A DNA stretch of 29,428 nt from the NCBI GenBank assembly GCA_910585705.1, contig CAJUER010000008.1:1-29428 (forward strand), given 5' to 3'. A model generated the notes under the pieces. The model made no database searches. It saw nothing but the letters and a program-made list of their open reading frames with translations, and was not told the DNA's origin. Source of the DNA: an uncultured Christensenella sp. (GTDB lineage: Bacteria > Bacillota > Clostridia > Christensenellales > Borkfalkiaceae). A program made the translations under genes and the position numbers. Shown one piece after another: positions 15,901 through 24,088 of the stretch (its first letter is position 1; each line of letters opens with the position of its first letter).

Positions 15901-16285
15901 CCGCGTCGTCAGCGGAAATAATATCGAAAGTGCCGTCCACCCCCACGCAGTAAAAATAGGTGCGCAAAAGGCGCGCGCAAAAGGCGTGTATGGTGGAGAT
16001 ATTAGAGGTTGAAATTTTAGTTAGCTGGTTTTTAAGGTGCGTGCGCACTTTTGCGTCCGCTGTTGCAATGCGCTCAATCACTGCTTTGCGCAGTTTTTCC
16101 TTCATCTGCGCCGCCGCTTTTTTGGTGAAGGTTACGGCAAGCACGCTGTCAAGGTCCGCGCCGCCCTCCACCGCCGCAACGAGTTTTTTAATCATTACGA
16201 AGGTCTTTCCGCTGCCTGCGGAAGCAGAAACAATGACCTTGCCCGCGCACTGTATGGCGGCACGCTGTTCTTCGGTTACGTTCAT
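12965..16285 (-). CDS. addA: ATP-dependent helicase/nuclease subunit A
   Basis: The 1106-residue subunit of the AddAB (RexAB) helicase-nuclease resects double-strand breaks for RecA loading, the Firmicutes equivalent of RecBCD. UvrD-like helicase motifs are complete: Walker A ASAGSGKT at 21-28, Ia FTKKAAAQM near 53-61, II VFVDEYQD ending at 379, III VFLVGDVKQAIYGFRGS near 396-412, IV LSSNFRS, V IMTMHASKGLEFP near 742-754 and VI FYVACTRA at 818-825. The RecB-type nuclease domain has His948 (GTAYHAF), Asp1038 (GAIDLL) and Asp1051/Lys1053 (DYKYS), then the QLSLYKKAV helix. All residues needed for helicase and nuclease activity are present. It overlaps addB by 4 bp (ATGA), with a G-rich ribosome site inside addB. 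It is slightly shorter than the 1232-residue B. subtilis protein. Confidence 0.97.
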   Translation of the reverse strand: MNVTEEQRAAIQCAGKVIVSASAGSGKTFVMIKKLVAAVEGGADLDSVLAVTFTKKAAAQMKEKLRKAVIERIATADAKVRTHLKNQLTKISTSNISTIHAFCARLLRTYFYCVGVDGTFDIISADDAAASEFKSRALDNMFERYYKESNPHFMHLLKCYRKKRSDCALRALILEGYEKLRINAGYLDNLNGVESLYTDEGFARVCAEYSAHLEEKIENMKSAVREFAASFENLKKPVYDKIFGEMFSALDAAGNPDIFAPLPPFTVTRKPVDCAADRPSGEKFKTFKEALLKSYAALRGDIDDGATEKKRFLESGKTAVAFAAVLKDFDAEYTLIKREENKLDYNDLEHLTLSLLEDGRVRGEINSRFNYVFVDEYQDVNPVQEEIISRVSGKNVFLVGDVKQAIYGFRGSRSLFFAEKYNSFEGGGGSALRLSSNFRSSDGVLDFVNGLFSSVMTAQSCGFDYSSGSIMRRGGGYPEGFGSACIHVFGKDEEEKCGGKVYSVKAGAREAKHTREGLAVLEIVERELKEKHFDLNSGEFVDTQAGDICILTRKRGNAETAAIVRALTDAGYSVSGAQDLNICTRPEVKQMLDILSYIDNSAQDIPLVTALLSPMGGFTCDELAAIRIAYKNNKKQAFRDCCKSYLGLGNALSEKLKKFYLKAEELRSFSQVLTAAELIDKICEETGLEAVYSSGGGARLKNIRRLAAEGEGLSVSSFLAKVKAGGYDISASGASSSDSIKIMTMHASKGLEFPVVIIADVCATFKGRDYCEMPLHEKFGFAPKCHDTEKMLVRPTVLRRLSLALSEREELKNELNLFYVACTRAMCRLHIMAQEIKPFNAAEAAEAKSYSKLFDIAAYPHEEMPPRPDFGSGRKVSPVLVQPDAELQSLITERFMREYPYAESVNLPVKSSASAILKRDLEEPKFRTHELFPEENAETGAERGTAYHAFLELCDFKKKNESEIEKQLEIMLKSRRITEEQYRLLNVAELCEILSMPVFGELDGARLYKEQEFLCRLPANEILETRADDDVLVQGAIDLLAVRGGCAWVIDYKYSKKDDSALKETYCKQLSLYKKAVSVILGIKLENIRTVIVNIKLRRQIVLYLP

Positions 16286-19200
16286 TGCTTGTCCCCCCGT
16301 TCCGATTTTACTACGTCGGCAATATCCTTACACTTTACGGCTTTTTCCGCGCGCTCGTCGCCGTCTATTCCTACGGCAAAGCCGCAGCTTCCGCCCGCAT
16401 TGCAGAACTTACACGCATCTTTTGCGGGCGAGGGAGCCACGTTACCTTCAAGCATTTCCCGCGTGCCTTGCCTTGCGACAAGCGACGAATAAGCTATGAA
16501 GTCGGAAAACACTTCGGGCGGCATAGCCCTTTCACTTCTGCCTCCGCCGAGATACGCATCAAAGTATGCGCTTTTTTCGCCCTGCTTCAACGTGGTATCG
16601 GAAACGCCCACAACCTCGTCGCTTCCGTCCATAAAGCCCTGTAAACGGAACACGCCGTCAACCTTGTCGCGGTACTCTACCGCCGCAGGGAAATAATACG
16701 CGCCGACCGCGCGCCGACCGCCCGAAACGGCGGAAAGATACAGCGGAAGCTGTAATTTGAGCCCCATATAATATTTAGTTGCGGAAGCGTCCGCACTGCC
16801 CGTCTTATAGTCGATTACGCGCACCATATCGCCGCACGCGTCAACCCTGTCAATACGCCCGAAAAGTTTTACTCCGTCGTCGAGAGGTATTTCGCACTTC
16901 TGCTCCGCGTATTCGATTTCGAAGCCCGAATTTGCAAGCTGTTCGTACATACCTGCGGAAATTTCACCCGCTTCCCTGACAAGCTCTGCGGCGGTGTACT
17001 CTCCGCTTCCCGAATCCGTCAAAGAGGCGTAAGGCGGCTGTTTTATAAGGCTTAAAGCAATTTCCTCCGCACGCATTTTCGCCTGCTCCGCGTCCGCAAC
17101 GCCGTTCATTTCGGGCGCGATTTTCTGCAACACCGTATGGATAAAGTTGCCCGTATCCACAGGGCGCAAAGCGCCCTCCTCGCGCTCCTGCAATTTAAGT
17201 CCCTGCCGTATAAAGTTGCGGTAGGGGCAGGAAAAATAAGTTTCGAGCGTAGTCGGCGTAATACTGCCGTAACTTAAAAACAGCTGTTTGCCGTCCTTTA
17301 TCTTGCGCTCCGCAGGGGGCTCGAGCACGGCTTCCGCCGCGCCTTTATAGCCGAAATCCGACAGCACCGAATACACTGCCGACAGCCTTTCGCCCGAAAG
17401 CGTGTTCAGCCGTTTAAGCGCGGGCAATGCCTCGCTGCAATAGTAAACGAGGGCGCGCCCCGCCTTATCCAGACGGCGCTTGTCGACGGGCTTTAACTGT
17501 GCGCCGGAAGCGGTTTTAAAAGCCGAAGCCGCGTAGGATATGATTTCACTGGGCGGACATTCCTCGCCGCCCGTACGCACGGGATAAGTGAGATAAAGCC
17601 GTTTCCTGAACGCGCATATATTGAGCGCGGTGAACTCGCGACGGCGCATATTCACCTGATAAATTTTAGGGGATATATTTAGGTTCACTTTTTCGAGCGC
17701 GGCGATTTCCCTGTCGCAAAGAAGGGAAGTGTCCGAGCTTGTGCCCGGCACGTCGCCCGTGAGTCTTGCGGCGAAAACGACGTCGCTGCCCGTGTTTGCG
17801 GTTGCGGCAATATCACCGACAAACACCGCGTCCGACTTGGGCGGTATAAGCGAAATTTCAAGCGCGCCGAAACCGCTTTTGAGTATCTTGATAAATTCTT
17901 TTAAAGTTGTCTTCGAGCCGCCCGAAACAGACTGCGCTTCGGCAAGCACGGCAAGCGCCGCCTCGTATACCCTTCCGCAGAACTCGGCTTCGGCAGGTCG
18001 GCTGTCCTTGAACTGCAAAGCAAGATTTTTCAGCTTTTCCTCCGCGCCGAAGCTGACCAGCATCGCGCGTACTCCGTTGCATATTTTTTCTGCTGAGCCG
18101 CTTGACGGAATAAGTTTTAAGCCCTCCAAAAACTTTTCCCGCACCCTTTGCACGGCTTGGAAATCGAAACCGAGATTTTCGAGAATTTCGATTTTGGGTT
18201 CGCGCTTTACGCCGCCCCTGAACGCGGCAAGGCGCAGGGCATAGTTGCGGTAAATATCTTTATCGCAGTTTTCCGACGGAAACAGCGGCGAGGAAATAAC
18301 CGCGTCGGTATCCTTGAACGCACAGCCCGAAGCCGCGCAATTGAGATAATCGAGAATGAACGTTGCGACGGGGTGCTCGGACAGGGTATGCCTTCTGTCC
18401 GCATAGTAAGGTATGCGGTACTGGGAAAATACGCGACCGAGCTCGCGCTCTGCCCCCGCCACGTCGGGAAGCATAACGGAAATTTTCGCGTATCTTTCGC
18501 CGCCGTCGGCAACAAGCTTTTTTATGCTTGCGGCGATAAATTCGAGTTCTTCCTCCTCGTCCGCCGCTTCGAACATATGCACGCGGTCGGTGGCAAGCGA
18601 ATCGGAATAAAAGCTTTCGGGATTGAACAGGCTTTTGCGCAGAATCTCGGCTTCGGGAATTAATCCGCTTCCCACGCTTTCATGCTCGGCTCCGCCGAAC
18701 TCTTCCGCCGCCTCGTCGAACGCCGCAACCGCCTCGTTCACATAAATTTCCTCGCTTCCGCCTATGAATATGCCGTAAACGCCGTCGGCGGTTTTAAGCG
18801 CGGAACGCAGACAGTCTGCGGACGAGCGCGTGAACGACTGATAGCACAAAAATACTGCTTCGCTTCCCTTTATCTTTTCGCTCGATTCGATAACTTCGGG
18901 TAGCTCGCGAAGGTATGCGTTTCTGTCCGTTTTGCCGCTCTTTTCAAGGTATTCGTCATACGCCTTGTAAATTATCGCTATGTCGTGCAACTTGCTTTCG
19001 AGAAGTCCTTCCGCCGCCGCCTGCATACAGTCGTCTGCGGAAATTTTGGAAGAATACAAAAGCGCGATTGTATCGTACACCGCGCCTGCGGCAGAGGCGG
19101 CGGAATATCTGCCGAACAGTTTTAATCTGTCCTTATTTTCTTCGATAATCCTGCGGATAGCCATAGCCGAGCCCTGACTTGTGAGCACGTCCGACTTTTT

Positions 19201-19413
19201 GCCGCGTTCTGCGGAAAGAAAGCGCGCAAAGGTATAGACGGACGCCGTGAACGTGCCGCCTACCGCCGCGCAGACAGTACGCTCCGCCGCGAGCGTAAGC
19301 CTGTCCTCGCAGAAAATCACCGTGCGCTTGTTGCGGTCACGGTTGTCTGCGATTATTTTTTTCAGCCTTTCCAAAGCCGCGCTTGTCGCGGGGCAGGTTA
19401 TCGCTTTAATCAT
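16282..19413 (-). CDS. addB: ATP-dependent helicase/nuclease subunit B, with nuclease and Fe-S residues
   Basis: The 1043-residue partner of AddA. The C-terminal nuclease has His758 (TGNFIHTVL), Asp855 (GRIDRVD), Asp868 and Lys870 (VIDYKTG) and the QLPLYLSAV helix. Cys729 (FSCPYRN), Cys1001, Cys1004 and Cys1010 (CX2CX5C) match the 4Fe-4S ligands of B. subtilis AddB. The N-terminus, MIKAITCPATSAALERLKK, lacks the GxxxxGKT P-loop of B. subtilis AddB, although the following TVIFCEDRLTL strand resembles it. The frame runs back to a TTG at 19431, but the ATG at 19413 is preferred because TATAAT lies exactly 6 nt before it; the transcript would be leaderless. It overlaps addA by 4 bp. Confidence 0.95.
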   Translation of the reverse strand: MIKAITCPATSAALERLKKIIADNRDRNKRTVIFCEDRLTLAAERTVCAAVGGTFTASVYTFARFLSAERGKKSDVLTSQGSAMAIRRIIEENKDRLKLFGRYSAASAAGAVYDTIALLYSSKISADDCMQAAAEGLLESKLHDIAIIYKAYDEYLEKSGKTDRNAYLRELPEVIESSEKIKGSEAVFLCYQSFTRSSADCLRSALKTADGVYGIFIGGSEEIYVNEAVAAFDEAAEEFGGAEHESVGSGLIPEAEILRKSLFNPESFYSDSLATDRVHMFEAADEEEELEFIAASIKKLVADGGERYAKISVMLPDVAGAERELGRVFSQYRIPYYADRRHTLSEHPVATFILDYLNCAASGCAFKDTDAVISSPLFPSENCDKDIYRNYALRLAAFRGGVKREPKIEILENLGFDFQAVQRVREKFLEGLKLIPSSGSAEKICNGVRAMLVSFGAEEKLKNLALQFKDSRPAEAEFCGRVYEAALAVLAEAQSVSGGSKTTLKEFIKILKSGFGALEISLIPPKSDAVFVGDIAATANTGSDVVFAARLTGDVPGTSSDTSLLCDREIAALEKVNLNISPKIYQVNMRRREFTALNICAFRKRLYLTYPVRTGGEECPPSEIISYAASAFKTASGAQLKPVDKRRLDKAGRALVYYCSEALPALKRLNTLSGERLSAVYSVLSDFGYKGAAEAVLEPPAERKIKDGKQLFLSYGSITPTTLETYFSCPYRNFIRQGLKLQEREEGALRPVDTGNFIHTVLQKIAPEMNGVADAEQAKMRAEEIALSLIKQPPYASLTDSGSGEYTAAELVREAGEISAGMYEQLANSGFEIEYAEQKCEIPLDDGVKLFGRIDRVDACGDMVRVIDYKTGSADASATKYYMGLKLQLPLYLSAVSGGRRAVGAYYFPAAVEYRDKVDGVFRLQGFMDGSDEVVGVSDTTLKQGEKSAYFDAYLGGGRSERAMPPEVFSDFIAYSSLVARQGTREMLEGNVAPSPAKDACKFCNAGGSCGFAVGIDGDERAEKAVKCKDIADVVKSERGDKQ

Positions 19414-19419
19414 AATTAC

Positions 19420-19428
19420 ATTATAACA
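19420..19428 (-). promoter_or_regulatory. Extended -10 promoter giving a leaderless addB transcript
   Basis: On the minus strand TGTTATAAT (19428-19420) is followed by 6 nt and then the addB ATG, so initiation at the usual distance falls on the A of the start codon. No Shine-Dalgarno site lies before the ATG. No good -35 is visible (TTAAAA at 17 bp), which is normal for an extended -10. Confidence 0.6.
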
Positions 19429-19468
19429 CAAGCGCAGCCCTTTTTTAATAAATTTTTGCGGAAAAGTT

Positions 19469-19497
19469 TTTACAATTATAAAATTATGTGTTATAAT
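19469..19497 (+). promoter_or_regulatory. Promoter of the lipoprotein gene
   Basis: TTTACA (19469-19474), a 17-bp spacer and TATAAT (19492-19497) precede the AAGGAG ribosome site of the gene at 19518. It is divergent from, and about 70 bp away from, the addB promoter, and shares its TGTGTTATAAT core. Confidence 0.75.
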
Positions 19498-19517
19498 ACC
19501 CGTGTTAAGGAGTTTTT

Positions 19518-20660
19518 ATGAAAAAATTCACAGGGATAGCCGCAATCGCGGCGGCTGCGGGAATAGCCGTTACGCTTGCCGGTTGCGGAGGCTGTTCGGG
19601 CTGTAACACCAAAACGGTAAACAACGCGCTCACAAACTCGAACTGGTTCACGGGTACGGGTTTTAAAGGCATACAGCCGTTCTTTATTCTTAGCGACGAG
19701 CACCCCGAATACACCAAAGAAGAAATAGTTTACGACGTAACGTTCGACAATTCCAAAAATCAAAATAAGTCGTATTCCGTAGAATATAAAGACGGAAGCA
19801 TGACTACGGAATTTTATGCGACGAGATATAATTTAAATTCGGAAAATATTCCAGAAAGCTACCGCACGGATAAAACCGAAGTGGTTTATTATTATAAAAC
19901 GAGTATGAACATCTCCGTGCGCTACACAAAGGGCGACGCTTCTACGGAATGGTTCGAGGACAGCGTGACTTCCGAGTGTTATTTCCGCGCGGCGGAATTT
20001 GCGCTCAGCCCCCTTTACAGCAAGCAGGTTGTAAAGTCCGCTTCTCCTAAAAATTTCACGGCAAACTCGCTTGAAAACTGTTACGAAAGAGTTGACCGCG
20101 TTTACGAAAACTTTTACAACGACAGCTTTACCGAAGTTACGTCCTATTTAAACAGGGGCGGCGAGAACGAGCAGTGCAACGTTTACGGCAAGATAAACAA
20201 GCACAAGAACACCGTATTTGACAATTCTTCGCTGTATATCGCAGTACGCAGTATGAAACTGAACGAAAGCTTTACGCAGGGCGTGGATATATTCTCCGCC
20301 ATGTCGGGCGGATTTTCCACAATAAACGTTTCGGGCAGTAACTCGCAGCTCGGCGGCGACGAACACAAAGCGATTTCCGCCGCGCTTGCAGACAAAGGCT
20401 TATACTCCCCCGTCACCACCGACGCCGAAGGCAACGCTGTCGAGGACAAGGGCGTGCCCGCAGTTGCAGTAACGCTGAACTACGCGGGCGGCGGAAGCAC
20501 GAACGGCGCGGCACAGACCGTATGGTATGCGGCTATCGAAAACGCGAACAACAACACCGCGCGCACGACTATGTTAAAACTTTCCGTACCCGTAAGCTAC
20601 GGCTTGGGAACGCTGAACTATACTTTGAAGGAAGTTAAAAGCACTATCTGGAACGGCTGA
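19518..20660 (+). CDS. Unknown secreted lipoprotein
   Basis: This 380-residue protein begins with a lipoprotein signal peptide (MKKFTGIAAIAAAAGIAVTLAGC). The lipobox is LAGC with the modified Cys at about 23, followed by GGCSGC, so it should be anchored to the outer face of the membrane. The mature part is rich in Asn, Ser, Thr and Tyr with short beta-like strands and a Gly-rich region near 340; I recognise no domain. AAGGAG precedes the ATG at good spacing, a promoter lies upstream and a terminator follows, so it is monocistronic. It could be a substrate-binding or surface protein. Confidence 0.85.
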   Translation: MKKFTGIAAIAAAAGIAVTLAGCGGCSGCNTKTVNNALTNSNWFTGTGFKGIQPFFILSDEHPEYTKEEIVYDVTFDNSKNQNKSYSVEYKDGSMTTEFYATRYNLNSENIPESYRTDKTEVVYYYKTSMNISVRYTKGDASTEWFEDSVTSECYFRAAEFALSPLYSKQVVKSASPKNFTANSLENCYERVDRVYENFYNDSFTEVTSYLNRGGENEQCNVYGKINKHKNTVFDNSSLYIAVRSMKLNESFTQGVDIFSAMSGGFSTINVSGSNSQLGGDEHKAISAALADKGLYSPVTTDAEGNAVEDKGVPAVAVTLNYAGGGSTNGAAQTVWYAAIENANNNTARTTMLKLSVPVSYGLGTLNYTLKEVKSTIWNG

Positions 20661-20673
20661 CGAACAAAATACC

Positions 20674-20706
20674 AAGCGGAGCGCGTAAATGCGCTCCGCT
20701 TTTTTT
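20674..20706 (+). terminator. Intrinsic terminator of the lipoprotein gene
   Basis: An 11-bp stem (AAGCGGAGCGC and its complement, 6-nt loop) runs directly into a T-run ending at 20706. Confidence 0.9.
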
Positions 20707-20716
20707 CAAAAACCTA

Positions 20717-20745
20717 TGTACAAAACAGGAAATAAATGCTATAAT
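20717..20745 (+). promoter_or_regulatory. Promoter of the sugar-kinase gene
   Basis: TGTACA (20717-20722), a 17-bp spacer and TATAAT (20740-20745) with an extended TGC before it precede the gene at 20778, which has AAGGGGCG as ribosome site. Confidence 0.65.
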
Positions 20746-20777
20746 TAATAAGCACAATTATTCAAGGGGCGAAAATA

Positions 20778-21806
20778 ATGTCACAGGAAATCAAATTCAT
20801 AACTATGGGCGAGCTTCTTGTAAGGCTTTCCCCTCCCAACTACGAAAAGATACGCACCACCGACGAGTTCAAGGTAACTTACGGCGGAGCGGAAGCAAAC
20901 GTTGCCGCTTCGCTTTCCAATCTCGGAATAGACTCGTCGTACTTCACAGTCGTGCCGGATACTTCTATCGGCAAGGCGGCGATAAGATACCTGCGCAGTA
21001 ACGACGTGCACTGCTCGCCCTGCATTTATTCGGACGAAGGCAGAATGGGTATATACTTTCTGGAAGAAGGCTTCGGAGTGCGCTCGTCAAAGGTCACTTA
21101 CGACAGAAAGGGCAGTGCGTTTGCGGAATACGATTTTTCCAAACTCGATTTCAAGAAAATATTAAAGGGCTTTAACTGGTTGCACACAAGCGGCATAACC
21201 TGCGCTTTGTCCGAAAACTGCCGTTTGCTTGTAATGAACGCAATGAAAGCCGCGAAAGAGCTGGGAATGACCGTAAGCTTCGACTGCAACTTCCGCAGTG
21301 CGCTTTGGGGCTGGCAGGAAGCGCGCGACTGCATTACGGAATACCTGCCTTACGTCGATATACTGTTCGGAATAGAGCCCATAAATTTACGCGACGAAAA
21401 CGGCAAGGACATAAAAGACGGGCTTTCTATGAACCCGAGCTATAAAGAACAGGACAGAATTTTCCGCGAGTTACACAAGCGGTATAACTTCAAAGCGATA
21501 GGGCGGCACGTCAGATACGTTCATTCGGGAAGCGAAAACTCGCTGAAAGCGTTTATGTGGTACGACGGTGAAACCTACGAAAGCAAGACCTTCCGCTTCA
21601 ACATACTTGACAGAGTCGGCGGCGGAGACGCTTTTGCAAGCGGTATGATTTACGCTATTATGCGGCAGATGAAGCCCGACGAAATAGTCAACTTTGCTGT
21701 GGCTTCCTCTGTATTGAAGCACACAATGCACGGCGACTTCAACATAACAGACGACGAGGAATCGATACGCCAGTTAATGAACCAGCAGTTCGAAATAAGA
21801 AGATAA
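20778..21806 (+). CDS. kdgK: PfkB-family sugar kinase, probably 2-keto-3-deoxygluconate kinase
   Basis: The 342-residue protein is a ribokinase/PfkB-fold kinase. The substrate-side signature is GGAEANVAASLSNLG (36-50) and the second PfkB signature is DRVGGGDAFASG (278-289), in which Asp284 is the catalytic base and GGGD forms the anion hole. The N-terminal ITMGELLVRLSPP, the YGGAEANVA and the SFDCNFRSALW block resemble KdgK, which phosphorylates KDG from pectin or hexuronate breakdown with ATP. The neighbours expected for that pathway (aldolase, uronate isomerases, transporter) are not in the window, so the exact sugar is uncertain. It is a single-gene unit with its own promoter and terminator. 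Confidence 0.85.
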   Translation: MSQEIKFITMGELLVRLSPPNYEKIRTTDEFKVTYGGAEANVAASLSNLGIDSSYFTVVPDTSIGKAAIRYLRSNDVHCSPCIYSDEGRMGIYFLEEGFGVRSSKVTYDRKGSAFAEYDFSKLDFKKILKGFNWLHTSGITCALSENCRLLVMNAMKAAKELGMTVSFDCNFRSALWGWQEARDCITEYLPYVDILFGIEPINLRDENGKDIKDGLSMNPSYKEQDRIFRELHKRYNFKAIGRHVRYVHSGSENSLKAFMWYDGETYESKTFRFNILDRVGGGDAFASGMIYAIMRQMKPDEIVNFAVASSVLKHTMHGDFNITDDEESIRQLMNQQFEIRR

Positions 21807-21822
21807 GAATCTAGAATAAAAA

Positions 21823-21855
21823 AAGGGGCGCGGACTTTAAAAGTCCGCGCCCCTT
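21823..21855. terminator. Bidirectional terminator between the sugar kinase and hppA
   Basis: A perfect stem (GGGGCGCGGACTTT and its complement, small loop) lies between two convergent genes. The minus-strand side runs into TTTTTTT, a strong terminator for hppA. The plus-strand side has only TTATATT. Confidence 0.9.
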
Positions 21856-21869
21856 ATATTGCTTTGTTT

Positions 21870-24059
21870 TTAAGCCCAGCCGAGCACTTCGAAAAGGTTA
21901 TACTTACTGAACACAACTACCGCTACAAGCGATACTGTAGACATAATTTTTATGAGTATATCCAAAGAAGGTCCTACGGTGTCTTTGAGGGGGTCGCCTA
22001 CGGTGTCGCCGACGACGGAAGCGTCGTGCGCGGACGAGCCTTTCTTTTCGCCCTCTACTCCGCCCGCTTCGATATATTTCTTCGCGTTATCCCATGCGCC
22101 GCCCGCGTTGCCGCAGAACAGTGCAAGCATTATAGCCGCAATCGTCGCGCCCATTAAAAGTCCGCCTACGAACATAGGTCCGAAAACGAAGCCAGTAACT
22201 ATGGGGAACAGTATGCACATTATGCAAGGTATGCGCATTTCTTTAAGCGCGCCCTGCGAAGATATTTCTATACAAGTCTTATAGTCGGGCAGGGTTTCGC
22301 CTTCGAGAAGTCCTTGAATCTCCCTGAACTGGCGGCGAACCTCATCCACCATTTTACGCGCCGCTTTGGCAACCGCTTCGATAAGCATACCCGAGAAAAG
22401 GAAGGGCAACGCCGCGCCGCACAGTGCTCCGCAAAGCGTAAGGGGCGTCATAAGGTTTAAAATCAAATCGTCGATTATGTTAATTTCCGCAAACGCGAAC
22501 AGGTACGAGGTCATAAGCGACAGCGCCGCAAACGCCGCAGAACCTATCGCAAAGCCCTTGCCGATTGCCGCAGTAGTGTTGCCCACGCTGTCGAGCTTGT
22601 CGGTTATTTCCCTTACGGAGGGGTCGAGCGCGCTCATTTCCGCAATGCCGCCTGCGTTATCGGAAATAGGTCCGTAAGTGTCAACAGACACGGTTGCGGC
22701 AACGAACGAAAGCATACCGAACGCCGCGCACGCAATACCGTAAAGCCCCGCAAGAGCATAGCTTCCGAAAATGGCAACCGCGAGAACGACTACGGGAAGC
22801 ATACAGCTTATCATACCGTTTGCAAGACCCTGAGTAACCGTAAGCGCAGGTCCTTCCTTCGAGGACTGGGAAATCTTTTTGGTGGGCTTATAGTCGTAGC
22901 TTGTGTAATACTCCGAAATAATGCCTATTACAATGCCTGCCACAATTCCGCACACTGCCGCAAGCCAGGGACTGAACGCTCCGACTTTAAAGCCTACGCC
23001 GCTTGCTTTAAGCGCTTCCGAAGGTACGTCCTTGAACATAAAGTAGCTTATCACACAGCCGACCGCAACCGTTACGCCTGCAGATATCCATGTGGCAATG
23101 TTAAGCTCCATGTGTACGTTTTTGGAAAGCTTGGGTTTTACAACAATATAGGAAATGCCTATTATACACGCGAGAAGTCCGCAGCCCGCAAACACGAGCG
23201 GGAATAAGAGCAGCCTGTTCAGGAACACCGAATCGGCAATGAGGTTGTGCATAAACAGCTCGCTTGCAAGGATTATAGCCGCGAGAATCGAGCCGACGTA
23301 GCTTTCGAGAAGGTCGCTGCCGAGTCCCGCAACGTCGCCCACGTTGTCGCCCACGTTGTCCGCGATTGTCGCAGGGTTTCTGGGGTCGTCTTCGGGTATG
23401 TGCGCTTCCGTCTTACCCACAAGGTCAGCGCCCATATCTGCGGCTTTGGTGTAAATGCCGCCGCCTACGCGATTGAACATTGCTATTATGGAACAGCCCA
23501 GCGCATAGCCCGAAAGCGTCATCGTGAACGAGGATTCGAGACCCGTTATGAAGTTTTTACCGACCGTGTCGTTCGCAATGTCGTTTATCTGCCCTGCGGC
23601 AATTCCGAATATGCTGTAAACAATTATAACGCCAAGCAACGCAAAGCCCGCAACGCAAAGCCCCATAACCGAGCCGCCTTTGAATGCGACTTTAAGCGTT
23701 TTGCCCAAATCTCCCGTTTCGCGCGCCTTGTTGGTTACGCGAACGTTTGCATACGTTGCGATTTTCATACCTACCCAGCCCGCAGCCGCGCTCATTACCG
23801 CGCCGATTATAAACGCGATTGCCGCCTGCCAACTGATTACGAGGAACACGACCACCGCTATTACCGAGCCGATTATCGCCACGAGCTTGTATTCGTAGCG
23901 GATAAAAGCGTTCGCGCCTATGCGTATCGCGCCGGCAATTTCGCCCATGCGGTCCGTACCCTCTTCCAGCTTCTTCACACAGAAGTAGTTGAATATCGCG
24001 TACGAGATTGCAAGACTTACTGCTGCGCCTACGATAATCAACAAAAGATTGATACTCAT
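21870..24059 (-). CDS. hppA: Membrane-bound ion-translocating pyrophosphatase, K+-dependent type
   Basis: The 729-residue integral membrane enzyme couples PPi hydrolysis to pumping of H+ or Na+ outward. It has about 16 hydrophobic segments and the family signature EDDPRNPATIADNVGDNVGD (223-242) that binds Mg-PPi. The motif GNTTAA near 493-498 has Ala497 where K+-independent enzymes have Lys, so this is the K+-dependent branch, which contains Na+, H+ and dual pumps; I cannot tell which. Length matches the 726-residue Thermotoga enzyme. It is a single gene with AAGGAG before the ATG, its own promoter (24089-24117) and a strong terminator. It would recover energy from PPi made in biosynthesis, including by nadC. 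Confidence 0.97.
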   Translation of the reverse strand: MSINLLLIIVGAAVSLAISYAIFNYFCVKKLEEGTDRMGEIAGAIRIGANAFIRYEYKLVAIIGSVIAVVVFLVISWQAAIAFIIGAVMSAAAGWVGMKIATYANVRVTNKARETGDLGKTLKVAFKGGSVMGLCVAGFALLGVIIVYSIFGIAAGQINDIANDTVGKNFITGLESSFTMTLSGYALGCSIIAMFNRVGGGIYTKAADMGADLVGKTEAHIPEDDPRNPATIADNVGDNVGDVAGLGSDLLESYVGSILAAIILASELFMHNLIADSVFLNRLLLFPLVFAGCGLLACIIGISYIVVKPKLSKNVHMELNIATWISAGVTVAVGCVISYFMFKDVPSEALKASGVGFKVGAFSPWLAAVCGIVAGIVIGIISEYYTSYDYKPTKKISQSSKEGPALTVTQGLANGMISCMLPVVVLAVAIFGSYALAGLYGIACAAFGMLSFVAATVSVDTYGPISDNAGGIAEMSALDPSVREITDKLDSVGNTTAAIGKGFAIGSAAFAALSLMTSYLFAFAEINIIDDLILNLMTPLTLCGALCGAALPFLFSGMLIEAVAKAARKMVDEVRRQFREIQGLLEGETLPDYKTCIEISSQGALKEMRIPCIMCILFPIVTGFVFGPMFVGGLLMGATIAAIMLALFCGNAGGAWDNAKKYIEAGGVEGEKKGSSAHDASVVGDTVGDPLKDTVGPSLDILIKIMSTVSLVAVVVFSKYNLFEVLGWA

Positions 24060-24088
24060 ATTTTTCTCCTTGATTTTTTGCTAATAGA

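Noticed and set aside
19414..19431. TTG start giving six more residues to AddB
   Set aside because: These codons overlap the promoter -10; the ATG at 19413 is the better start.
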